From: Ruminococcus champanellensis 18P13 = JCM 17042
GTDB taxonomy: Bacteria > Bacillota > Clostridia > Oscillospirales > Ruminococcaceae
Assembly (NCBI RefSeq): GCF_000210095.1
Contig: NC_021039.1
Coordinates: 1,702,107-1,766,106 of the forward strand
Reading direction: 5' to 3'
DNA length: 64,000 bases
Shown: positions 35,001-42,171 of the stretch, piece after piece
Position numbering within the stretch: position 1 is the first letter of the stretch
Layout: each line of letters starts with the position of its first letter
Made by a program: the position numbers and the translations under genes
The notes under the pieces: generated by a model
Told to the model about the DNA's origin: nothing
Seen by the model: only the letters and a program-made list of their open reading frames with translations
The model's database searches: none

Positions 35001-35888
35001 GGCAAGGGCTATCTGGCATTCGGCGGCGGCGTTCCGGAGGGGAAATCCGCAGATCCCGGCACGGCACGAATCGTGGAACTGGGCTCTGATATGACCTCCA
35101 TCGTGGGCACGCCAACCACTTTGAATCCTCCCTATCTGTTTGAGGATTCCAGTCTTATTAAGATCAACGGCACATGGGTTTATTCCTTCTGCCACAACTG
35201 GAGCGTACCTGCCGGTCAGAAGTTCAACAGTGCCGACATCGGCTACATGACCGCAACCAATCCCCTTGGCCCCTACACCTACCAGGGTCCCGTATTCCGG
35301 AATACCGGCGCACAGGGCCTGGACAATAATGGGAACAACCACCATTCCATCATTGAGTTCAAGGGCAAGTATTACGTACTCTACCACACCCGTCAGTTGG
35401 AGATCCGCATGGGCGTCAATGGCGGCAAGGGCTACAATTATCGTTCGCCTTCTATTAGCGAGGCAACTGTAAACGGCACCTCCATCACCTGCGCAGGCTC
35501 TCATACAGGCGTAAAGCAGATAGAATCCCTGAACCCCTACACAACAGTTCAGGCTGAGACTATGTCCAATCAGTCCCAGGGCATTGCCGTAAACGGCTTG
35601 TCCGATACCACAGTGACCGGAACCAAGGGCAGCTGGACAAAGGTATCCGGCGTGAACTTCTCCAACGGCGCAAAGACTCTGACTGTAAAGGCATGCTCCA
35701 AATCCGGCGCAGTCATCAAGGTTTGCACCGGCGGAACAAACGGCGATGTGGTCACCTATGCAGAGATCAAGGCTGGCAGTACGCCGGAGGAGATCACCGT
35801 TCCTGTTGTGAACAGCGTCAGCGGAAACAAGGATCTGTATTTTGTATTCAGCGGCGATGTTACCTTCGACAGCTGGAGCTTCTCATAA
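32082..35888 (+). CDS. Cellulosomal GH10 xylanase / GH43 glycosidase with dockerin between them
   Basis: Secreted 1268-residue enzyme; GGGGGAGG is 7 bases before the ATG. Order: signal peptide (about 1-30), CBM22 (33-180), GH10 (195-540), second CBM22-like (560-710), type I dockerin (725-785; loops DLNFDGKINGAD and DVNQDGDVTVAD), GH43 (795-1130), CBM6-like (1150-1268). GH10 acid/base is E334 in DVANEC and nucleophile E457 in ITELDIS. GH43 candidates are Asp in FGADPGWM, Asp in FDPAVYVD and Glu in LFEDSSL. It should cut xylan and remove side chains or trim oligomers. An internal dockerin flanked by two catalytic modules is less common than a C-terminal one. It is divergent from the AraC regulator. 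Confidence 0.93.
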   Translation: MNVKKFAAGMTAMLCCAGVLSYLPPMPAKTYATELVSNDFEANYDGWYGNADAVKLTAQYGVGVDGSRGMLVTGRTSLSDGASSSKGLYLEGGKDYNYSVEVYSPTDEVFHLSLLCLDEETDEQTIVELDSKAVKAGEWTTLSANYKAPENSYEFRLTITTESANDFAFDNVKVTGKKNNQTVYAATAEKGLKDEFADYFRVGNILNSGTIKNSAITANIIKDYNSIECENETKPDATMVQSQSSGTNVAVSLNSCAAIMDFCVQNQIGMRGHTLVWHSQSPEWVFKEGFNASGAYVNSATMDARMESYIKNLFNAIKTQYPDLNLYAYDVANECVSDDSNRTANYGGAREPGYGNGKSPWVQIYGSNSFVEKAFTYARKYAPEGCDLYYNDYNEYWDHKRDCIYNMCKSLYEKGLLDGVGMQSHINADASGFSGTANYITAMKKYLSIGCDVQITELDISTESGKFTAQQQADKYKAIFQAAMDWNKNPSSDGRVTAVCIWGPNDANTWIKSENTPLLYDTNNQPKLAYTTLTSMIPRSEWGDGTKYTGEVKPVEPDANGWYFHSTFEGDTDEWEGRGAAEVMTSGRTAYAGGEALLVQSRTAAWNGASRTLNTRAFQPGNAYSFSANVMYFDGGDTDTFFMKLQYTDANGDTQYSTVAEGHAIKGQWIQLSNTNYTIPADASNLQLYIETAETSNNFYVDEAIGAVAGTVIEGAGEGKTVIRGDLNFDGKINGADLALERRGLIKGFTDNYAKLAADVNQDGDVTVADAVLIQSFLIGKIKEFPIETKPIDTVAMEQLFAGVTPATSFKKDGENNPLFTQRFGADPGWMEYNGRIYVYTTNDAFEYDSNGNMKENSYDVGTINCLSSADLVNWTDHGAIPVAGKNGRTTNGAAKWASCSWAPDACHKTINGKEKFFLYFANNGSGIGVLTADSPTGPWTDPIGKELISRSTPNCGNVTWLFDPAVYVDEETGKGYLAFGGGVPEGKSADPGTARIVELGSDMTSIVGTPTTLNPPYLFEDSSLIKINGTWVYSFCHNWSVPAGQKFNSADIGYMTATNPLGPYTYQGPVFRNTGAQGLDNNGNNHHSIIEFKGKYYVLYHTRQLEIRMGVNGGKGYNYRSPSISEATVNGTSITCAGSHTGVKQIESLNPYTTVQAETMSNQSQGIAVNGLSDTTVTGTKGSWTKVSGVNFSNGAKTLTVKACSKSGAVIKVCTGGTNGDVVTYAEIKAGSTPEEITVPVVNSVSGNKDLYFVFSGDVTFDSWSFS

Positions 35889-35894
35889 TTTAAG

Positions 35895-36051
35895 CGACAC
35901 CGTACAGTTTGTGCGGCAGATGTAACAAGGAGTTTTCCGTCATATCACACAGAAATCCCGTGCAATACGCTGGTATTTCGGTTTCGTTTCTGTGCAATCT
36001 GACGAAAAAACTGTTGGTATGTCTGCCGCACAATCTTTATGCGGTGTTGCC
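35895..36051. mobile_element. MITE-like element, about 157 bp, GGCAACACC family
   Basis: The left end is degenerate (GCGACACCGTACAG); the right end reads GCGGTGTTGCC. The interior (TTTTCCGTCATATCACACAGAAA, then TTTCTGTGCAATCTGACG) closely matches the element at 57283 in the same orientation. It fills the gap between the GH10-GH43 gene and the first GH9 gene and ends one base before the TTGACA of the GH9 promoter. Confidence 0.78.
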
Positions 36052-36052
36052 C

Positions 36053-36081
36053 TTGACAAAGACGGAATTATGCGGTAAAGT
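36053..36081 (+). promoter_or_regulatory. Promoter of the first GH9 gene, abutting a repeat element
   Basis: TTGACA (36053-36058), 17-base spacer, TAAAGT (36076-36081), about 100 bases before the start codon. The -10 is weak (four of six). Confidence 0.6.
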
Positions 36082-36179
36082 TATACCATAGTATTATGTA
36101 TAAATGCAGGCTGTGCATCTGAAGCCCTTTGGGTGAATCGGCGGAGCATTGCCTGTATGCAAATGAAGGGGAGAATTTT

Positions 36180-38381
36180 ATGAATTTGAAGGCAAAATGG
36201 CTTGCTGCTTTGCTGACCACCGGTGCAATCTGCGGTACCATCGCAGCTGCACCCAAGTCTGCACTGCTGCAGATCCAGGTGGCTTCTGCTGCCAACACAT
36301 ATAATTATGTGGAGGCGATGCAGAAATCCCTGTTTTTCTACCAGGTGCAGCAGTCCGGCCCTCTGGCGGACTGGAATGAGGTTTCCTGGCGTGCGGACTG
36401 TATGATGAACGACTATGTGACAGGCGGCTGGTTTGATGCCGGCGACCATATCAAGTTTGCGTTGACCAATGCATATTCCTCTGCCATGCTGGCATGGGGC
36501 GTGCTGGAGTATGAACAGGGTCTGAAGGATGCGGGATTGTTGGACATGTACCGCAAGAACCTGCAGTTTTCCCTGGACTTCCTGGTAGGCTGTGATCTGG
36601 GTGACGAGGTCGTATACCAGATCGGCGAGATCGGCTTTGACCACAAGTGGTGGGGCTCCGCAGAGGTCTATATGAGAAAGTACGAGCTGATGCAGGGGGA
36701 GACCGAGCGTCCCTACTACACCACCAAGGACAGCAACGTAACCGGCGAAATGGCAGCAGCTCTGGCAGCCGGCTACCTGGTGTTCAAGGATTCTGATCCG
36801 GCGCTGGCAAAGACCTATCTGGAGCATGCGGAAAACTGCTTCAAGATCGCTGATACCACCCGGGATCACAAGAACACCCCCGCCTCCGATGACATGTACC
36901 CCTCCAGTCACTTCTATGATGAACTTTTCTGGGCAGCAAACTGGATGTACAAGGCAACCGGAGAGCAGAAGTATCTGGATCTTTGCGAATCCGACTATAT
37001 CCCGAATCTGGGCAAGGAAGACCAGTCCACAGAAATGAAGTACACCTGGGGCATGTGCTGGGACGATGTGCAGCAGGGCGGTACGCTGCTGTATGCACTG
37101 AATACCGGTGATGCCACCTGGAAGGAACAGTTCCGGAAGCATCTGGAATACTGGACCACCGGCTACGGCGGCAAGCAGATCAATCACACACCGGACGGGC
37201 TTGCGTGGCTCACCAACTGGGGCTCCCTCCGTCACGCTACCACCACTGCTTTCATGGCATATGTGGCTGCGGATGAGCTGTTCAGCGGCACGGCGGATGC
37301 AGACAAGTACACCCAGTTTGCAGATACGCAGATGAACTACTGCTTTGGCGACAATGACAGCAAGTTCAGCTATGTGATCGGTATGGGGGATACCTATCCG
37401 AAGGCTTGGCACCACAGAACTTCCAGCGGTGTGTGGGATGACCAGTGGACCATGCTGGGTGAGGAAAAGGAATATGCGCATGTGCTGTACGGCGCCCTGG
37501 TGGGTGGCCCCGGTCAGTCCGGCACCTTCAATGACAAGGTGAACAGCTATGAGAACACAGAGGTTGCCATTGACTACAACGCCGGCTATACCGCTGCACT
37601 CTGTGCAATGATCCAGAAGTACGGCGGCGAGCAGCTGACCAATTTCCCGCCGGAGGAAACACCCAAGTGGGATGAATTCTTCATTGAAGCAGCAGTTAAC
37701 CAGAGCAGTGAGAGCTACACAGAGGTCAAGGTTCTGGCTACCAACCATTCCGCATGGCCGGCTCGTCTGATCAAGAATCTGTCCTACCGGTACTACTTTG
37801 ATATCTCCGAGATTCTGGCGGCTGGTCTGACTGTGGATGATATTACTGTCCGCATCGGTTACGATGAGTACAGCACCACCCAGATCTCCAAGCCCATCCA
37901 GTATGATGGCAATGTATATTATGTAGAGATCACTTATCCGGACGGCACAGTGATCTGCCCCTCCGGTCAGTCCGAGCATCAGGCTGAGCTGCAGTTCCGG
38001 ATTTCCGTTCCGGATGCATCCAAGTGCTGGGATGCTACCAACGACTACTCCTTTGAAGGTCTGGGCAAGTCCGGCAACGAATGTGTCAAGACAGAGCGGA
38101 TTACCATGTATGATTCCGGTAAGCTGATCTACGGCGTAGAGCCGGACGGCACCACACCGGATGATAACCCGGCTGTGACCACCACCTCTGAGGAGGATGT
38201 GCTGCTTGGAGATGTGGACTGCAATGGAAAGGTGAACGTGCAGGATTACGTTCTGCTTAAGCAGTTTATGGTCAAGAAGGCAGAGATCACTGCAAAGGGC
38301 GGCGTGAATGCAGATATGAATCAGGACAGAGCGCTGACAGTCAGCGACTGTGTGCTGCTTGCACGGAAGCTGCTTTCCTAA
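36180..38381 (+). CDS. Cellulosomal GH9 endoglucanase with CBM3 and dockerin
   Basis: GGGGAGAA is just before the ATG at 36180. The 733-residue protein has a signal peptide, a GH9 domain (about 38-480), a CBM3-type domain (about 495-655), a short Thr linker and a C-terminal type I dockerin (loops DVDCNGKVNVQD and DMNQDRALTVSD). GH9 landmarks: GGWFDAGDHIKF with catalytic Asp, HHRTSSG, and NTEVAIDYNAGYTAAL with catalytic Glu. GH9 directly followed by CBM3c is the processive-endoglucanase layout (theme B). In the second dockerin loop an Arg replaces the usual Gly (QDRA), a small departure from canonical Ca-loop sequence. Confidence 0.93.
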   Translation: MNLKAKWLAALLTTGAICGTIAAAPKSALLQIQVASAANTYNYVEAMQKSLFFYQVQQSGPLADWNEVSWRADCMMNDYVTGGWFDAGDHIKFALTNAYSSAMLAWGVLEYEQGLKDAGLLDMYRKNLQFSLDFLVGCDLGDEVVYQIGEIGFDHKWWGSAEVYMRKYELMQGETERPYYTTKDSNVTGEMAAALAAGYLVFKDSDPALAKTYLEHAENCFKIADTTRDHKNTPASDDMYPSSHFYDELFWAANWMYKATGEQKYLDLCESDYIPNLGKEDQSTEMKYTWGMCWDDVQQGGTLLYALNTGDATWKEQFRKHLEYWTTGYGGKQINHTPDGLAWLTNWGSLRHATTTAFMAYVAADELFSGTADADKYTQFADTQMNYCFGDNDSKFSYVIGMGDTYPKAWHHRTSSGVWDDQWTMLGEEKEYAHVLYGALVGGPGQSGTFNDKVNSYENTEVAIDYNAGYTAALCAMIQKYGGEQLTNFPPEETPKWDEFFIEAAVNQSSESYTEVKVLATNHSAWPARLIKNLSYRYYFDISEILAAGLTVDDITVRIGYDEYSTTQISKPIQYDGNVYYVEITYPDGTVICPSGQSEHQAELQFRISVPDASKCWDATNDYSFEGLGKSGNECVKTERITMYDSGKLIYGVEPDGTTPDDNPAVTTTSEEDVLLGDVDCNGKVNVQDYVLLKQFMVKKAEITAKGGVNADMNQDRALTVSDCVLLARKLLS

Positions 38382-38395
38382 GAAAATCAGCAGGA

Positions 38396-38429
38396 ATTAC
38401 CCGATGTATATACATCGGGTAATTTTTTT
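38396..38429 (+). terminator. Strong intrinsic terminator after the first GH9 gene
   Basis: ATTACCCGATGTAT pairs perfectly with ATACATCGGGTAAT and is followed by seven T. Confidence 0.92.
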
Positions 38430-38462
38430 CATGTGATTTTGACTGCCTCATAAATATTTTTT

Positions 38463-38474
38463 TGACATTGGTCA
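38463..38474. promoter_or_regulatory. TGAC-N4-GTCA dyad upstream of the second GH9 gene
   Basis: TGACATTGGTCA has the same half-sites and spacing as the dyad overlapping the GH10-GH43 promoter (31994-32005). It lies 59 bases before the -35 of the GH9 promoter. Candidate shared operator; inference. Confidence 0.4.
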
Positions 38475-38532
38475 TTTTGTATAAATATCTGCTGTTGAGT
38501 TTATAAGAAGTTGACAAAGTTCGGATTCCCCC

Positions 38533-38561
38533 TTTACAAAATTGTATAGATACACTATAAT
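38533..38561 (+). promoter_or_regulatory. Promoter of the second GH9 gene
   Basis: TTTACA (38533-38538), 17-base spacer, TATAAT (38556-38561). The resulting leader is about 155 bases. Confidence 0.78.
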
Positions 38562-38658
38562 AGAACTACGGATAAAAGAAAAATACTGTTTATTTTTCAC
38601 CGAAACTGATTCCAGACTGTATATCTCGATGGAAGCAGGCCGGTCCGGATCCATTCGT

Positions 38659-38692
38659 TATAACGGCGGGACCTGTGCTGGTCCCCGTTATA
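38659..38692 (+). promoter_or_regulatory. Leader hairpin in the 5' UTR of the second GH9 gene
   Basis: TATAACG + GGGACC (2-base bulge between) pairs with GGTCCC + CGTTATA around a 6-base loop, giving 13 base pairs. A T-rich stretch follows and then GGGAGGG before the ATG. It could stabilise the mRNA or act as an attenuator. Confidence 0.6.
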
Positions 38693-38723
38693 TAATTTCT
38701 TATTTTTTATGGGAGGGTAAAAA

Positions 38724-41615
38724 ATGCTGAAAAAGAAAATCGGCAAAATTGTTACCGCCAGTGCGGTAACTGCCTGTGTTCTTGTGAATGCAACAGCAGC
38801 TATGCTTCCGAGCATGTCCATGGTTGCGTTTGCAGGTCAGGAGCTTGGTCAGTTGGACTTCAACGAGGGTGTTGGTCTGCCTTGGCACATCTGTGAGTCC
38901 GGTCCTGGTAAGCTGAAGTTTGACATCGATGGTGGTACATACAACATCGAGATCGTAGAGCCGGGCGGTGCCGCTAAGGGCGGTGAGTCCCGTTGGGACT
39001 GCCAGTTCCGTCACAGAGGTCTGATCCTGGAAGCTGGTCATACTTACGAGGTTAAGGCAGAGGTTACTGCTGACCACGATGGTCAGATTTACACCAAGAT
39101 TGGTGACTCCGGTTCTCCGTACCGTGAGCCTTGGCACAATGGCTATGGCAACGGTCAGGGCGGCGGCGACGAGTGGAATTGCATGAAGGTCACTGCAAAC
39201 AAGACTCTGACAATCAACTCCACCTTCACCTGCACCGAAAACATTGAAGTTGGTGAGTGGGCATGGCAGTTCGGCGGCGCTGGTGAGCACCAGAGCACAG
39301 ACTGTTTCCCGGCTGGTACAAAGCTGAAGTTCGACAACATGTCTCTGATCGACAAGACAGATGACAAGACCGACTACGATGTTCTGCACCCGAAGAAGGA
39401 CGTTCCCGAGGGACAGGTTCGTGTTAACCAGGTTGGTTACTTCAGCACACTGCAGAAGCAGGCAACTGCTGTTGTAGAGAATGGCACTGCTGCTCAGAAG
39501 TTCTCTCTGCTGGATGCTTCTGGCAAGGAAGTATACACCGGTACTTCTTCTGAGACCAGATACGATGATGATTCTCAGCAGTACATCCAGGTTCTGGATT
39601 TCTCTGATTTCACCACTGCTGGTACTTACACCATTTCCTGCGGCGGCAAGGGAAGCTATTCCTTTAAGATTGGTAATGACGTTTACGATGGCATTCTGAC
39701 AGACGCTGTAAACTACTTCTACCAGAACCGTTCCGGTATTGACCTGGAGGAGAAGTACATTACTTCTACAGGCATGAACGAGTCCAAGTCTGATCTGGTT
39801 CACGTTGCAGGTCACGTTCCGGATACTGCATACATCCAGTCTAAGTGGGTAAAATCCTACAAGGCTGACGGTTCCGACGTTGACAAGAGCAGCGGCACAC
39901 TGAACGGTCAGGGCGGCTGGTACGATGCAGGTGACCACGGTAAATACGTTGTAAACGGCGGTATTTCCGTATGGACCCTGAACAACATGTACGAGCGTGT
40001 ACTGGACAGCGACAACAATTCCAAGGAAAGCAAGTGGGCTGATAACTCCGGCACAGTTGTAATTCCTGAGAACGGAAACAAGATTCCGGATATCCTGGAC
40101 GAGACCAAGATCGAGATGGACTGGATGATGGAAATGATCGTTCCCTCCGGTTACAAGATGACCTATGATGCATCTAAATACGGCGGTGCTGACACCGGCA
40201 AGTATGAGAACATGGTATTCCACAAGCTCCACGACCATAAGTGGACCGGTCTGGGCGTTCGTCCTAACGACTATGCTGAAGAGTGGGGCACCATTCGTAT
40301 CGTAAAGCCCCCGTCCACCGCAGCTACTTTGAACTTTGTTGCAACCGCAGCACAGACTGCTCGTCTGTGGAAGGATATCGATTCCACCTACGCTGACAAG
40401 CTGCTCAAGCAGGCTAAGCTCAGCTATGCTGCTGCAAAGGCTAACCCCGAATTGTATGCTCCTCTGGATCAGGCAATCGGCGGCGGTGCTTACGGCGACA
40501 CCAATGTAAAGGATGACTTCTACTGGGCTGCATGTGAGCTGTATGCTACTACACAGGATGCAACCTACCTGACCGATATGAAGGGCTACGCTGACTGCTT
40601 CAAGCTGACCACCAGCCTGGAAGGCGGCGAGAACACCGGTTCCTTCGGTTCTTTCAACTGGGGTAATACCGCTGGTCTGGGTACTCTGACTCTGTACCTG
40701 AACCGTGACGTACTGGATGCAGCTGATGCAAAGACTGTTTCTGACAGCATCACCGTAGCTGCTGATACCTACGTTGCAAAGGAAGAAGAACAGGGCTATG
40801 GTATTCCTTACCGTACCACAACCTTTACTGATGCAATCAACCTGGGCTATGACGAGAATGGCAATTTGATCGAGGTTGACGGTTATGAGTGGGGTTCCAA
40901 CTCCTTCGTTGTAAACAACGCAATCGTAATGGCTTACGCTTACGATATCACCAAGGATGCAAAGTACATCGACGGTGTTTCCACCGCTATGGACTATGTA
41001 TTCGGACGCAATGCAATGGACTTCTCCTATGTAACTGGTTACGGTACCTATCACTGTGAGAATCCTCACCACAGATTCTGGTCTCATGAGCTGGATAGCT
41101 CCTTCCCGTATGCTCCTTCCGGCGTAATGTCCGGTGGTGCAAACTCCGGTATCCAGGATCCGTATGTAAGAGGTATGGGTTACAAGCTGGGTACTCTGGC
41201 TCCGCAGCTCTGCTACATCGACAGCGTTGAGGCTTGGTCCGTAAACGAGGTTACCATCAACTGGAACTCTCCGTTTGCTTGGGTTGTAAGCTTCCTGGAA
41301 GATGAGGCTCCGCTGGTTGACCGTGATACTCCTGCAACTACCGCAAAGACCACTGAGGGTGGTACCACTTCTACCACTACTTCTACCGGCACAGCACTCT
41401 ACGGTGACGTAGACTGCAACGGCAAGATTGAGATCAATGATATCGTCCTGCTGTCCCGTTATGTTGCACAGGATGCTACTGCAAAGGCTCCTACTGCACA
41501 GGGTCTGATTAACGCTGACTGTGAGTACAATGGTTCCATTGATGCTGGTGACATCACCGCAATCGCTCGTTACCTGGCTCATCTGTGCGAAGCTTCTGAG
41601 CTCGGTCCTCAGTAA
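38724..41615 (+). CDS. Cellulosomal GH9 cellulase (CBM4-Ig-GH9-dockerin)
   Basis: TGGGAGGG precedes the ATG. The 963-residue protein runs: signal peptide (about 1-37), CBM4-like domain (38-205), Ig-like CelD_N domain (about 225-310), GH9 (about 315-870), Thr-rich linker, type I dockerin (about 890-955; loops DVDCNGKIEIND and DCEYNGSIDAGD). GH9 motifs: GGWYDAGDHGKYV with catalytic Asp, ENPHHRFWS, and VNEVTINWNSP with catalytic Glu. This matches the CbhA/CelK/Cel9 theme D enzymes that act as cellobiohydrolases. Codons end in T far more often (GGT, GCT, GTT, CGT) than in neighbouring genes, a sign of very high expression. Confidence 0.93.
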   Translation: MLKKKIGKIVTASAVTACVLVNATAAMLPSMSMVAFAGQELGQLDFNEGVGLPWHICESGPGKLKFDIDGGTYNIEIVEPGGAAKGGESRWDCQFRHRGLILEAGHTYEVKAEVTADHDGQIYTKIGDSGSPYREPWHNGYGNGQGGGDEWNCMKVTANKTLTINSTFTCTENIEVGEWAWQFGGAGEHQSTDCFPAGTKLKFDNMSLIDKTDDKTDYDVLHPKKDVPEGQVRVNQVGYFSTLQKQATAVVENGTAAQKFSLLDASGKEVYTGTSSETRYDDDSQQYIQVLDFSDFTTAGTYTISCGGKGSYSFKIGNDVYDGILTDAVNYFYQNRSGIDLEEKYITSTGMNESKSDLVHVAGHVPDTAYIQSKWVKSYKADGSDVDKSSGTLNGQGGWYDAGDHGKYVVNGGISVWTLNNMYERVLDSDNNSKESKWADNSGTVVIPENGNKIPDILDETKIEMDWMMEMIVPSGYKMTYDASKYGGADTGKYENMVFHKLHDHKWTGLGVRPNDYAEEWGTIRIVKPPSTAATLNFVATAAQTARLWKDIDSTYADKLLKQAKLSYAAAKANPELYAPLDQAIGGGAYGDTNVKDDFYWAACELYATTQDATYLTDMKGYADCFKLTTSLEGGENTGSFGSFNWGNTAGLGTLTLYLNRDVLDAADAKTVSDSITVAADTYVAKEEEQGYGIPYRTTTFTDAINLGYDENGNLIEVDGYEWGSNSFVVNNAIVMAYAYDITKDAKYIDGVSTAMDYVFGRNAMDFSYVTGYGTYHCENPHHRFWSHELDSSFPYAPSGVMSGGANSGIQDPYVRGMGYKLGTLAPQLCYIDSVEAWSVNEVTINWNSPFAWVVSFLEDEAPLVDRDTPATTAKTTEGGTTSTTTSTGTALYGDVDCNGKIEINDIVLLSRYVAQDATAKAPTAQGLINADCEYNGSIDAGDITAIARYLAHLCEASELGPQ

Positions 41616-41636
41616 TCTGATCTGATTACAAATCCA

Positions 41637-41667
41637 GAATGCAGTCCGAAAGGGCTGCATTCTTTTT
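41637..41667 (+). terminator. Terminator after the second GH9 gene
   Basis: GAATGCAG pairs with CTGCATTC around an inner CCGAAAGG loop, followed by five T. Confidence 0.88.
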
Positions 41668-41750
41668 GTATAACGAAAACAGCCGTTCGGTTCATAGAGC
41701 CGGGCGGCTGTTGCTATGCGATCTTTGCCATAATTGCGCTGTGTTATGTG

Positions 41751-41779
41751 TTGACAAAGTTCTCCGGGCATGGTAAAAT
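41751..41779 (+). promoter_or_regulatory. Promoter of the phasin-like/UbiB operon
   Basis: TTGACA (41751-41756), 17-base spacer, TAAAAT (41774-41779), about 62 bases before the start. Confidence 0.8.
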
Positions 41780-41841
41780 AGCAGTAGAAAGCATGCAAGG
41801 TGCAGGCTTTTCAAGTAATTGCAGAACAGGAGTGAACGATT

Positions 41842-42171
41842 ATGATGAATGAAATTGGTGAAAACGTGAAGAAGCTGATGCTTCTGGGTATCGGTGCAGT
41901 GGCTGCAACCGCAGAAAAGTCCAAAGAGGTTGTGGATGAACTGGTTAAGAAGGGCGAGCTGACTGTGGAACAGGGCAAGACCTTGAACGAGGAGCTCAAG
42001 CACAATATCAAGCAGAAGGTTAAGGAAAGCGTGAACGTTGAAGTTGTCAAGGAAGCGGACACGAATGACATTTTGAACAAGATGGACGATATGTCCGCTG
42101 AGGATCTGGCTGCGATCAAGGAAAAGCTTGAAAAGCTGTCTGCAAAGGATCAGCAGGACGCTGAGGCGTGA
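41842..42171 (+). CDS. Phasin-like coiled-coil protein, 109 aa
   Basis: CAGGAGTG precedes ATGATG; the second ATG (41845) is equally possible. The protein has a short apolar N-terminal stretch (LMLLGIGAVAATAEKSKEVVDELVKKGELTVEQG), then Lys/Glu-rich amphipathic helices. This matches the phasin-like (PhaI/PhaF-type, polyhydroxyalkanoate-regulator) proteins that often sit directly before UbiB/ABC1 kinases in Firmicutes. The stop overlaps the UbiB start (GTGA). No PHA synthesis gene is seen here, so a role with UbiB at the membrane is more likely than granule binding; inference. Confidence 0.78.
   Translation: MMNEIGENVKKLMLLGIGAVAATAEKSKEVVDELVKKGELTVEQGKTLNEELKHNIKQKVKESVNVEVVKEADTNDILNKMDDMSAEDLAAIKEKLEKLSAKDQQDAEA

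Noticed and set aside
35909-36091. Small open frame inside the repeat element between the xylanase and GH9 genes
   Set aside because: It consists of repeat sequence, has no ribosome-binding site and is not conserved in frame in other copies.
38700-41798. Very long open frame (about 1030 codons) on the minus strand opposite the second GH9 gene
   Set aside because: It mirrors the codon pattern of the GH9 gene, has no ribosome-binding site or domain, and the + strand protein is a clear multidomain cellulase.
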